Assembly (NCBI GenBank): GCA_026387915.1 | Contig: JAPLKS010000017.1 | Span: 455,086 to 519,085, forward strand | Direction: 5' to 3' | DNA length: 64,000 nucleotides | Source: Gemmatimonadota bacterium | GTDB taxonomy: Bacteria > Gemmatimonadota > Gemmatimonadetes > Gemmatimonadales > Gemmatimonadaceae | Shown here: in pieces, positions 1 through 10,800 of the stretch | Numbering within the stretch: the first letter of the stretch is position 1 | How the letters are laid out: each line of letters starts with the position of its first letter | The notes under the pieces: model-generated | What the model was told of the DNA's origin: nothing | Databases searched by the model: none | What the model saw: the letters and a program-made list of their open reading frames with translations, nothing else | Made by a program: the position numbers and the translations under genes

Positions 1-222
1 GACTTGGTGCGTCTGATAGCCGCGGCGGAACTGTCGAAGAACCCAGGGTACGACGTGAGCGACGTGGCGCAGGTGCTGGAGTTTGCGTCGGCGTCGCACT
101 TGGGGAGCACCGCGCTGCGGATTGTGGGTGCGCGTTCGGCCTCGCTGGCTCGTCTGCGGGCGACCGATCTAATGGAAAGATTCCGCCAAGGACGCGGGCG
201 CTCACGCCGGCGCGCGGGGTAG
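1..222 (+). CDS. AraC-family transcriptional regulator, C-terminal fragment (5' end outside window)
   Basis: The frame is open from the first base, so only the last 73 codons are visible. The peptide resembles the second helix-turn-helix of AraC/XylS regulators: a helix RLIAAAEL, then YDVSDVAQVLEF, then the SASH turn that matches the family's GFSSxSHF segment, then an LRIVGARSASLARLR stretch in place of the usual FRRxFGxSPxxYR. A short Arg-rich tail (RGRSRRRAG) follows. Proteins of this type bind DNA as transcription regulators; the ligand-binding part cannot be seen. It ends shortly before the atp promoter and reads in the same direction, but nothing visible shows that it regulates atp. The fragment starts at the window edge, so its true start and full length are unknown. 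Confidence 0.6.
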   Translation, partial: DLVRLIAAAELSKNPGYDVSDVAQVLEFASASHLGSTALRIVGARSASLARLRATDLMERFRQGRGRSRRRAG

Positions 223-241
223 CCGCCACCCCCGGTAGCGG

Positions 242-270
242 TTGCAAGAATGTCAGTCTTGTGATATTTT
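242..270 (+). promoter_or_regulatory. Putative sigma-70-type promoter of the atpAGDC operon
   Basis: TTGCAA (242-247) is separated by exactly 17 bases from TATTTT (265-270). A TGA directly before the -10 box acts as an extended -10. Transcription would start near 277, giving a leader of about 90 bases before atpA. No clear Shine-Dalgarno precedes atpA. This is a call from sequence pattern only. Confidence 0.5.
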
Positions 271-277
271 TCACAAG
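258..277. promoter_or_regulatory. Perfect CRP/FNR-like operator dyad over the atp -10 box
   Basis: CTTGTGA (258-264), spacer TATTTT (265-270) and TCACAAG (271-277) form a perfect 7-bp inverted repeat. Its core TGTGA-N6-TCACA equals the classical CRP half-sites with CRP spacing. The spacer is itself the putative -10 box, so a bound regulator would sit on the promoter and most likely repress. The binding protein is unknown, and no CRP-family gene is visible in the window. Confidence 0.5.
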
Positions 278-367
278 CTGTGCCGGATTCGGTGCGGCTC
301 GGCGCCGTTCGCTGCATTTGCCTGAGTCGCGCGCCACGTCATTTCACGCTTCCAACGCCTTCTTCCC

Positions 368-1936
368 ATGGCATCCTCGACCTCGCTCCGCCCCGGTGAA
401 ATCAAGGACATTCTGCTTCGTGAAATCGAAGCGGCCGACCTGAACGCCCTCGATGTCGAGGAAGTCGGTACGGTGCTTGAGGTGAAGGACGGCATCGCGC
501 GCATTTATGGCTTGCAGAAAGCCATGGCTGGCGAGATGCTCGAAATCACCGCGACGGAAACCGGTGAGAAAATCACCGCCCTCGCGCTGAACCTCGAAGA
601 AGACAACATCGGCGCCGTCATCTTGGGCGACTATCTCGTCCTCAAAGAAGGCGATGAAGTGCGCCGCACGGCTCGTGTGCTCGAAGTGCCGGTGGGCCCG
701 GAACTCATCGGCCGCGTCGTCGATCCGCTCGGCCGTCCGATTGACGGCCTCGGCCCGATCAACGCCAAGCACAAGCGCAAAGTGGAGAGCGAGGCCCCGG
801 GCATCATTGTCCGCGAGCCCGTCAAGGAACCGCTGCAGACCGGCATCAAGGCTATCGACTCGATGATTCCGATTGGCCGTGGTCAGCGCGAACTGATCAT
901 CGGCGATCGCGGCACCGGCAAGACGGCGATCGCGGTAGACACGATCATCAACCAGAAGGGCACCGGCGTCATCTGCGTGTACGTCGCGATCGGTCAAAAG
1001 GCGTCGACTGTGGCGAGCGTTGTGGCACGCCTCAAAGCGACCGGCGCGATGGAGTTCACGATTGTGGTGGCTGCCACCGCGTCCGACCCGGCTCCGATGC
1101 AGTACATCGCCCCCTACTCGGGCGCGGCGATGGCCGAATACTTTATGTACAACGAAGGGCAGGCGACGCTCGCGGTGTACGACGACCTCTCCAAGCAGGC
1201 CGCCGCGTACCGCCAGCTCTCGCTCGTGCTCCGTCGTCCGCCCGGCCGCGAAGCGTTCCCGGGTGACGTGTTCTATCTCCACTCGCGTCTCCTCGAGCGC
1301 GCCGCCAAGCTCTCCACCGATCCGTCGGTGGTGGACGGCGTGAACATTCTCAAGCCGGGTGGTTCGCTCACCGCGCTTCCGATCATTGAGACGCAGGCCG
1401 GCGACGTGTCGGCGTACATCCCGACCAACGTGATTTCGATCACCGACGGACAGATCTTCCTGCAGTCCGACTTTTTCTACGCGGGCGTTCGCCCAGCGGT
1501 GAACGTCGGTATTTCGGTGAGTCGCGTCGGTGGCGCAGCGCAGATCAAGGCAATGAAGGGCGTCGCGGGCCGTCTGCGTCTCGACCTTGCACAGTTCCGC
1601 GAACTCGAAGCCTTTGCCGCCTTCGCGTCGGATCTCGACGCAGCGACCAAGAAGCAGCTCGATCGCGGCGCGCGCACGGTTGAAGTGCTCAAGCAGGGGC
1701 AGTACGAGCCGATGGCCGTCGAGAATCAGGTCATGATCATTTACGCCGTGAGCAACGGCTATCTCGACGAAATCGCCGTGGCCAAGGTTCGCGCGTGGGA
1801 GACTGGATTCCACGCGTTTGTGAAGAGCCAGTTCCCGCAGATCGGCGACAAGATCCGCACGGAAAAGGCGCTGTCGAAGGACACCGAAGCCGAACTCAAG
1901 CGCGCGATTGAAGCGTTCAAGAAGTCGGTGGCGTAG
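368..1936 (+). CDS. atpA: F1 ATP synthase subunit alpha
   Basis: A 522-residue protein of normal length for the non-catalytic nucleotide-binding subunit of the F1 head, which alternates with beta around gamma at the inner membrane face. Order: N-terminal beta-barrel (about 1-105), nucleotide-binding domain with Walker A at 179-186, the segment ISITDGQIF near 355-365, the alpha signature [17 protein letters not shown] near 375-390, and a helical C-terminal domain. The P-loop reads GDRGTGKT, whereas the usual alpha loop is GDRQTGKT, so the conserved Gln is Gly here. It is the first gene of atpAGDC; atpH and the F0 genes are not upstream. The ATG at 368 gives the expected N-terminus ([10 protein letters not shown]), but no Shine-Dalgarno is evident. 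Confidence 0.97.
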   Translation: MASSTSLRPGEIKDILLREIEAADLNALDVEEVGTVLEVKDGIARIYGLQKAMAGEMLEITATETGEKITALALNLEEDNIGAVILGDYLVLKEGDEVRRTARVLEVPVGPELIGRVVDPLGRPIDGLGPINAKHKRKVESEAPGIIVREPVKEPLQTGIKAIDSMIPIGRGQRELIIGDRGTGKTAIAVDTIINQKGTGVICVYVAIGQKASTVASVVARLKATGAMEFTIVVAATASDPAPMQYIAPYSGAAMAEYFMYNEGQATLAVYDDLSKQAAAYRQLSLVLRRPPGREAFPGDVFYLHSRLLERAAKLSTDPSVVDGVNILKPGGSLTALPIIETQAGDVSAYIPTNVISITDGQIFLQSDFFYAGVRPAVNVGISVSRVGGAAQIKAMKGVAGRLRLDLAQFRELEAFAAFASDLDAATKKQLDRGARTVEVLKQGQYEPMAVENQVMIIYAVSNGYLDEIAVAKVRAWETGFHAFVKSQFPQIGDKIRTEKALSKDTEAELKRAIEAFKKSVA

Positions 1937-1941
1937 GGGCT

Positions 1942-2000
1942 GTTTTCAGTCGTGTACGGTTAACCGTTCACTGTTTACCGTCTACCGTCTACTGCTGTAG
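1942..2000 (+). repeat. Degenerate heptamer array 1 (atpA-atpG spacer)
   Basis: After an edge GTTTTCAGTC come consecutive 7-base units: GTGTACG (1952), GTTAACC (1959), GTTCACT (1966), GTTTACC (1973), GTCTACC (1980), GTCTACT (1987) and GCTGTAG (1994). The consensus is about GTNNACC. The last unit runs into AGGGG (1999-2003), which can serve as the atpG Shine-Dalgarno. The edge matches array 3 at 53581 almost exactly. See also arrays 2 and 4. Confidence 0.8.
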
Positions 2001-2008
2001 GGGTTGCT

Positions 2009-4403
<2,395 letters not shown>

Positions 4404-4429
4404 TTTCCTTTCATTCGACCGAGACTCCC

Positions 4430-4672
4430 GTGCTCCACGTCAGCGTCATTTCGCCAGAAGCCACCCTCTTTGAGGGTGAGGCGCCGTCAGTAACGGCGCC
4501 TGCTTTTGACGGCGAGGTCGGCATTCTCACGGACCACGCCCCGATGGTCACCGTGCTCGGCAAGGGCACGTTGCGCGTGGGTGGTGGTCCGTCGTTCACC
4601 GTGGAAGGCGGATTTCTGCAGGTCGTCGATAATCAGGTGCGTGTCGTAACGGAGAAAGCCGCCAAGGCTTGA
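4430..4672 (+). CDS. atpC: F1 ATP synthase subunit epsilon, short form without C-terminal helices
   Basis: An 80-residue epsilon subunit read from a GTG start (LHVSVISPEATLFEGEA). It contains the whole N-terminal beta-sandwich (EVGILTDHAPMVTVLGKGTLRV, then FTVEGGFLQVVDNQVRVV) that docks on gamma and the c-ring. It stops at EKAAKA, where the family normally continues with a two-helix C-terminal domain of about 50 residues. In enzymes that have it, that domain can extend into F1 and inhibit ATP hydrolysis. Short epsilons are known, for example in Chlorobi and Bacteroidetes, so this is likely native rather than a frameshift. Last gene of the atp cluster. Confidence 0.9.
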   Translation: MLHVSVISPEATLFEGEAPSVTAPAFDGEVGILTDHAPMVTVLGKGTLRVGGGPSFTVEGGFLQVVDNQVRVVTEKAAKA

Positions 4673-4723
4673 CCAAAGGCGTTCGCGGGTCGTCTACCAG
4701 ATGTCTCCGACTCTGTGACTCCT

Positions 4724-5407
4724 ATGCGACGCCTTCTCCCGCTCCTGCTGCTCTCCGTGCTGGTCTCCAGCGCCGCGCGCGCGCAGTTCTATAACGCGCC
4801 CTCGCTCCAGCCGTCCATAATTTCCGAGCGCGAATACAACTTCGTGGCCGCGAGCGGCAATGGCGCGGGAACGTCGCTCATTTTCCAATGGCGCGAAGCG
4901 CTGGTGCCGGGTTGGCAGCTCACCGCCGAGGGCGGGCTCGCGGCTCCGGCGGGTGCCAATGTGAATGCGCGCGTGATCCTCGGCGTGGGCGCCGCGTATC
5001 AGCTGACGCGCAACAAAGAAGACTTTCCTTTTGACATTGCCGCCACCGCCGGCGCGGGCTTGTCCGCGGGTAGTGCGGATCAGGGCGGCTCAGGTGCGCA
5101 TGTGGCCAACGGCACGGTGTTCCGTCTGCCGGTGGGAGCGGTGGTGGGTCATACGTTTGACCTTGATCGAGGCTATCGCCTGACGGCGTTCGTGCACCCG
5201 CGGCTGTCGTTCGATCGCTGCGGCGACTGTGTGGCAGGGCACTCCGACACCAAGATGAACGTGGATGTCGATATCGGCGCCAACCTGCAACTCACCCCGC
5301 AGGTGTCGGTGCGCGTCGCGGCGTTACTTGGCGGTACAGATTATCTCGCTTCCACCGACGCCGTTGGTTTTTCGGTGGCGTGGACGCCGAAGGGGCTCAA
5401 GAAGTAG
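4724..5407 (+). CDS. Secreted beta-rich protein, probable outer-membrane barrel
   Basis: A protein of about 227 residues with a clear signal peptide (MRRLLPLLLLSVLVSSAARA, then QF). The mature part consists of alternating beta-strand-like segments, such as WQLTAEGGLAAPAGANVNARVILGVGAAYQ, RLPVGAVVGHTFDLD and VDVDIGANLQLTPQVSVRVAALLGG. This pattern fits an 8- to 10-stranded outer-membrane barrel. No catalytic motif is recognised. One CGDC pair (about residue 165) could form a disulfide. ATG 4724 is preferred over GTG 4715 because it starts exactly at the positively charged n-region. The 3' end overlaps the convergent waaA gene by 11 bases. Function unknown. Confidence 0.7.
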   Translation: MRRLLPLLLLSVLVSSAARAQFYNAPSLQPSIISEREYNFVAASGNGAGTSLIFQWREALVPGWQLTAEGGLAAPAGANVNARVILGVGAAYQLTRNKEDFPFDIAATAGAGLSAGSADQGGSGAHVANGTVFRLPVGAVVGHTFDLDRGYRLTAFVHPRLSFDRCGDCVAGHSDTKMNVDVDIGANLQLTPQVSVRVAALLGGTDYLASTDAVGFSVAWTPKGLKK

Positions 5408-6689
5408 CGAGCAATCGCGACACGAGCGCAGCAGAGCGCTCGGCCGCGCCGACTCCACGCTCGACCATTGCGCGTGCGCGGCCGCCGGCCGCCACGCGCT
5501 CTGCTTTGTCCGTCAATAGCGAGAGCAGGGCTGCGCCGAGTGCGGCGGCATCGTCACAGGCGACGCCGCCTCTCGCGGCAATGAGAAGCGCTGCGTCGCG
5601 GCTCTGCGTGTGGCGCGGCCCAAACAGCACAGGCGCGCCGAACTCCGCCGGCTCCAGTACTGAGTGCAGCCCCGCTGAGTGGAAGCCGCCGCCGACGTAC
5701 GCCACATCGGCGAGCGCATAGAGTTCGCCGAGTACGCCGGTGCGGTCTACCAGTACTACATCGGCAGTGCGTTGTGCCACATCGCCGAGGCGCGCGAGTG
5801 GCGCGCGCACATCGTTCGCCCATTGCTGCACAGGGCGAAGGTGCATCGGCGTGGGCTCGTGCGGGGCAATAATCAGTCGTGCGCCAGGCAATTTTTTTCG
5901 CACCACAGCCCAGGCGTCGAGCAGCACCGCTTCGTCAGCGGGCCACGTAGAGCCAGCGACCAACGTTGGCCGTGAGCTGGCCAGCGTCGCGAGGAGCGGC
6001 CCCATGCGGTCGGCCGTCAGGGCCCGCTGCCAAACCTGGTCGTACCGCGTGTCGCCAGTGACCTCGACGGCGTGCGCGTGCACGCCGAGCGCGATGAGCC
6101 GCGCCGCATCTTCCGCGTCGATGGCGCCGACCGCCGCCAATGCTCCGTAGGCATCACCGAGGAGCGCCTTGGCCCACGGTGAGACGCGGCCGGAGCCGTC
6201 GGCGAGTGTGGCGGAGATCATGCCAATCTTTGTGCCGCGTGCTGCGGCGCGCGCCACGAGGGTGGGCCACACGTCGAGCTTGCTGAACACGAGGGCGGTG
6301 GGGCGCAGCGCGTCGAGCGCGGCGTCGGCGTCACCGGCGCTGTCGAACGGGAGGTAGTCGGTGAAGTCCGCGCCGATGCTCGTGGCAAACGCCTCGGCGC
6401 TCGGCGAGAAAAACGTGTAGGCGATCTGGAGCTGCGGGTGCAGCGCGCGCACGAGCGGAATCACGGCCCGAGCCTGCAACCCCTCGCCTACCGATGGTGC
6501 GTGCACCCAGAGCAGTGGGCGCGCGGGATCCCGGTGCGCACGCCCCCACGCGGCGTACCGCTCCCGAATGCCGCGTCGTGCGCGCAGCGATTGCCAGGTC
6601 TTTCCGTGCGCGGCCGCCGGCGCGAGCGAAGCGCCGAGGCGCGCCGCCTGCGCCGCGAGCGCATACGGGAGGCGGAGCAGCGGATTCAC
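5397..6689 (-). CDS. waaA: 3-deoxy-D-manno-octulosonic acid (Kdo) transferase
   Basis: A 430-residue GT-B glycosyltransferase of the inner-membrane face that adds Kdo to lipid A precursor, implying an LPS-type outer membrane. Family features are the N-terminal hydrophobic anchor (MNPLLRLPYALAAQAARLG), the WVHAPSVGEG loop carrying the conserved catalytic Glu, FSKLDVWPTLVARA, the interdomain GDTRYDQV motif, and a C-terminal nucleotide-sugar region with PHEPT and YVGGGFHSAGLHSVLEPAEFGAPVLFG. The start is GTG 6689. It is convergent with the preceding secreted protein. No other LPS genes are close by. Confidence 0.93.
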   Translation of the reverse strand: MNPLLRLPYALAAQAARLGASLAPAAAHGKTWQSLRARRGIRERYAAWGRAHRDPARPLLWVHAPSVGEGLQARAVIPLVRALHPQLQIAYTFFSPSAEAFATSIGADFTDYLPFDSAGDADAALDALRPTALVFSKLDVWPTLVARAAARGTKIGMISATLADGSGRVSPWAKALLGDAYGALAAVGAIDAEDAARLIALGVHAHAVEVTGDTRYDQVWQRALTADRMGPLLATLASSRPTLVAGSTWPADEAVLLDAWAVVRKKLPGARLIIAPHEPTPMHLRPVQQWANDVRAPLARLGDVAQRTADVVLVDRTGVLGELYALADVAYVGGGFHSAGLHSVLEPAEFGAPVLFGPRHTQSRDAALLIAARGGVACDDAAALGAALLSLLTDKAERVAAGGRARAMVERGVGAAERSAALVSRLLATS

Positions 6690-6729
6690 GTCGCGAGTGC
6701 GCGTGTGAGGTCCGCGCGGTGCACGGAGT

Positions 6730-7446
6730 TTAGCGCTTGCCGGAGGCGGCGAGCACGGAGTCGATCACGCGGCGGAACTCGGTGATGGGAAGGGCTCCGA
6801 GGACTTGGCGCTGCCCCACAAAAAATGTGGGGGTGGACTGCACGCCGGCCGACTCGCCGCGCTGGCGGTCCGCATCGATGAGCGAGGCCATGTGTTGCGT
6901 TTGCGTGCAGGCGTGCTGTTGCGCGGCATTGACGCCCGTAGAGATGGCGACCGAGTCAAAGAAGGCGCGCGCGTCTGGGAGCTTCTCCCACTGTTTTTGC
7001 GAATCGAAAATTTTCGCTTCGGTTTCCCAGAATTTTCCCTGCGCCGAGGCGCACATGGAGGCGTGTGCGGCCGGCATCGCGTTCGGGTGCATGCTGAGGG
7101 GGAAGTTCAGGTAGGCGACGCGAAGCTTGCCGGTGTCCACGTACTCTTTTTTGATGGTGGCAAAGCTTTCGACGTGCCACTGGCGGCAGTAGGGGCACTG
7201 AAAGTCACTAATGATGACGAGCCAGGTCCCGGCTTTTTCGGAGCCCAGCACGCGGCCGCGGTCGGCGGCTTCGATGAGGGAATCGCGCTTGACGCTCGCG
7301 TTGGCGGCTGGAGTGGCGGCCGGTGCAGAGGGGGCTGGGTTCTGAGCCACCACCGAGGGCGTTGCCGAGCGTTTGGACGCCGCATCGCCGGTGGAGCAGG
7401 CGGCGAGAAGGGCGGCGGCAAGGGAAAGAGCGAGGCGTCGGGTCAT
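6730..7446 (-). CDS. DsbA-like thioredoxin-fold lipoprotein (paralog 1)
   Basis: A 238-residue protein with an N-terminal lipoprotein signal (MTRRLALSLAAALLAAC, acylated Cys17) and an Ala/Pro-rich linker to about residue 50. A DsbA/thioredoxin_4-type domain follows. The redox motif C84-P-Y-C87 lies in SDFQCPYCRQWH and the cis-proline is in QSTPTFFVG. The domain has the helical insertion with paired Cys (ASMCASAQGKFWE and QQHACTQ). It probably makes or isomerises disulfides in periplasmic or outer-membrane proteins. ATG 7446 is chosen because it starts the signal peptide; an ATG-like start farther upstream would add an unlikely lead. It is divergent from SusC 1. A paralog lies at 22745-23440. 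Confidence 0.88.
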   Translation of the reverse strand: MTRRLALSLAAALLAACSTGDAASKRSATPSVVAQNPAPSAPAATPAANASVKRDSLIEAADRGRVLGSEKAGTWLVIISDFQCPYCRQWHVESFATIKKEYVDTGKLRVAYLNFPLSMHPNAMPAAHASMCASAQGKFWETEAKIFDSQKQWEKLPDARAFFDSVAISTGVNAAQQHACTQTQHMASLIDADRQRGESAGVQSTPTFFVGQRQVLGALPITEFRRVIDSVLAASGKR

Positions 7447-7844
7447 AGTCGAAGCGCTGGAAGGGGCGGTCAACGGGAAGCGCGCGGTCACCGGGGTGAG
7501 CTGGCGCGGACATATCTAATGTAAGTCCTGACAGAGCGCCACGATGGCGTTTGTTCGGGTCTGTAGTAGAAAATGGCAGAAACCGATACAAACCGGTACG
7601 GCGACTAGCCGGAACAAAGATGGTTCAGAGGGGTTTCGCCGACGCCCTACACTGGGGAAATCTTCTTTGCTACGGAATTGTGACGCAGGCGGTGCACGAT
7701 GGGTAATGCGCTATTAAGGCGTACTATCTCGAAGTGCGCGTTTGGGTAGTTGCAGTTGTTGGACATCAGGAAGGCACCAAAGCAGGACTGTTTTGAGCGG
7801 GAAGCAAAAGTTTCCCCCCTTCACCACCTAGTTGAGGGAACGCG
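7447..7844. other. 398-bp divergent intergenic region upstream of SusC 1
   Basis: No open frame of credible coding quality was seen. It must hold the divergent promoters for the DsbA-like gene and the susC-susD operon, but I find no -35/-10 pair strong enough to call. GAGGG just before ATG 7845 is a good Shine-Dalgarno. The middle (about 7560-7640) has several short ACCGGTA/GCCGG-type partial dyads without a clear long stem. Confidence 0.4.
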
Positions 7845-10800
7845 ATGCACACGAGTACTCGGTTGCGGCGGCTGTTGACCGCGGTACTGGCTCTCGCCGT
7901 GATGGCACCGGCGACGGCGTTCGCGCAGGGCCTGACGATCACCGGTAAGGTGATTTCGGGCATTGACGGTCAGCCCCTGTTGGGCGCGAACGTCACGATT
8001 GAGGCGCTCCAGATCTCAGTCGGCACGAATGCCAGCGGTCAGTACACGATTCCTGTCCCTGGCGCCCGCGTGAGCGGACAGCAGGTGACCCTGAAAGTTC
8101 GCGCGATTGGTTTTACCGCACAGAGCAAGGCGATTACGCTCTCCGCGGGAAACCAGACGTACAACTTCGAACTGAAGGAAGACATCAACCGCCTCAGCCA
8201 GGTCGTCGTGACCGGCGTGACGGCGGGAACGGAGCAGCGCAAGCTGCCGTTTACGGTGGCCCAGGTGACGGAGAAGGACATGCCGGTCCCGGGCTCGAAC
8301 CCGTTCTCGCAGCTCGCCGGCAAGGTGCCGGGCGCGAACATCGTTTCGAACAGCGGCCAGCCGGGCACGGTGCCGTCGATCGTGCTGCGTGGACCGCAGT
8401 CGATCAACGCCTCGGGCCGCGATCAGGGTCCGCTCGTCATCGTTGACGGCGTGGTGCAGCAGGGCTCGCTGGCCGACATCGATCCGACCTCGATTGAGAA
8501 CATCGAAGTCGTGAAGGGTGCCGCCGCTGCCTCGCTCTACGGCTCGCGCGCCGGCCGCGGCGTGATCAACATCACGTCGAAGTCGGGCAAGATTGGTCAG
8601 GAAGGCATCAAGTTCAACGTCCGTGCCGAGGGCGGCTCGAGCGACATCGAAAACAAGATCCCGCTGTCCAAGGGCACGGGCTTGTTGATGAATGAAACGC
8701 GCGACCGCTTCTGCATCGCGGCGTCGGGCGCGCAGAACTGCTCGCGCTCGGTGGACATTTACGCCGAAGCGCTCCGCATCAACGAAGGCGGCGGTGACTG
8801 GGCGTTGTCGCCGGCCACGTTCTCCAATGACGCGGGCGTCTCGTCGAACCTCGGCACGATCAGGCTCCGTGGTCTGTATCAGGTGACGCGCTTCCCGACG
8901 ACCTTTGATCCCGTCGCGCAGTTCATCACGAGTGGTCCGTGGATGGGTGGCAACGTTGACATGACGGGCAAGTATGGCCGCGCGAACTTCTTTGCGTCGC
9001 TCGGCAGCCTGCGCGAGACGGGCTCGATCCGTTTCCTCGACGGCTACCGCCGCAACAACGTCCGCTTGAACGTGGACAACACGCTCCCAGGCAACTGGAC
9101 GACCTCGATCCGCGCCTACTACGCGCGTGTCGGCGTGGACAACAACGGTTCGAACTTCTTCCGCATGTCGCGTCAGCCGGGCTTTGCGAATATGCTTCGC
9201 ACCGACAAGTACGGCCGCCTGTTTGTGCGGAGCAACCCGCTCGCGCAGGGCGCGCAGAACGAAAATCCGCTGATGTCGAACAAGTTCAACCCGCAGCTCG
9301 GCGATGCCAATCGCTTCACGGGTAGCTTGACGGCCCGTTGGCAGCCGCTGACGTGGGTGGACGGGGAGTTTGCGTTTGGCTATGACAACCAGACGTACAC
9401 CAACCGCAGCATCTACGACCGCGGCTATCGCATCTCGACCTCCACCCAGAGCACGTCAAACTTGGGCGGCATCGGGTTCAGCGATGGCTACAATCAGGCG
9501 TACAACGCCTCGATGAACTGGACGGCGCGCCGCGATCTGTTCCGCGAGCTGGCTGCCCGCTTCACGATCCGCACGCAGTACGAGCAGCAGGACAACCGCG
9601 GCGACAGTCAGAGCGGTGTCAACCTCGTGGTGCCCGGCCTCTACACCTCGGCGGCTGTTGTGCCGTCGACGAGCACCGGCATCAGCTCGAACCAGAGCTC
9701 GATCCGCCAGATGGGCGGCGCGGTCGGTGTGAACCTCGATTACAAAGATCGCTACACCGTCGAAACGCTCGTCCGTCGTGACGGCGCTTCGCTGTTCGGC
9801 TCGGAGCAGCGCTGGAAGACCTATGCGCGCGTGTCCGGCCTGTGGCGTATTTCGGAAGAAAAGTTCTGGGGCGGCAAGCTCAAAAACATCGTCAACGAGC
9901 TGAAGTTCCGCGCGTCGGCGGGTCAGGCCGGTAACCGTCCGTCGTTCTCGCAGCAGTACGAGACCTTCTCGGTCGGTGGCGGCTCCGTGTCGGCCTCCGC
10001 GCTCGGCAACAAGAACCTCAAGCCGGAAGTCGCGACCGAAGTCGAAATCGGCTTTGACGCCGAAATCTTGAACAAGTTCGGCCTCACGATCACGAAGGCG
10101 CGTTCGATCGTCGCCGACCAGATTCTCTTGGTTCCGCCGCCAGCAGCGTCGGGCTTCACCAGCCAGTGGAAGAACGCTGGCCAGCTCGAGAACAACACGT
10201 GGGAAGCCTCGCTCAACATGCCGATCATTGAGCGTCGCAACTTCCAGTACAGCGTCCGCCTCAACTACGACGCGACCACCTCCAAGATCACCGGCCTGCA
10301 GTCGTCGGTGGCGCCGTACTACTACACGGCGAGTGGCCAGCAGGGCACGGAAACGATGTTCTATGTGGCGCCGAATGTGAATTTCGGCACCATCTACGGC
10401 CGTCGTTTTGTGAATACCTGCAGCCAGCTGCCGGCCTCCTTCCAGAGCCGTTGCGGCGATGGCAAGGAATGGCAGAAGAACGACATGGGCTTCATTGTGT
10501 GGACCGGCGCCGGCAACTCGACGAAGGACGGCATCACGAAGAACCTGTGGCAGGCCGTGCTCGGCGCGAATCAGTCGCCGTTCAACTACGCCGAAAGCTG
10601 GGGCATGCCGATCATCATGCGTGACTCCACCGGCATTGCGGTCACGAACAACAAGAACGGCAGCGCGCTGCCCGACTACCGTTGGTCGTTCTCGCAGAAC
10701 CTGACGTACAAGCGCCTCTCGGTGTACGCGATTCTCGACGCCACGCGCGGCGCGAGCGTGTTCAACCTGCAGCGTGCCTGGTCGTTCGGCGATTTCCAGA

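Noticed and set aside
344..1813. Long minus-strand frame of 489 codons opposite atpA
   Set aside because: It is fully antisense to a certain gene, Arg/His/Leu-rich in the manner of GC-rich shadow frames, and has no recognisable domain.
6730..7491. Longer start for DsbA-like paralog 1 (from 7491)
   Set aside because: The added 15 residues precede a complete lipoprotein signal peptide that begins at ATG 7446.
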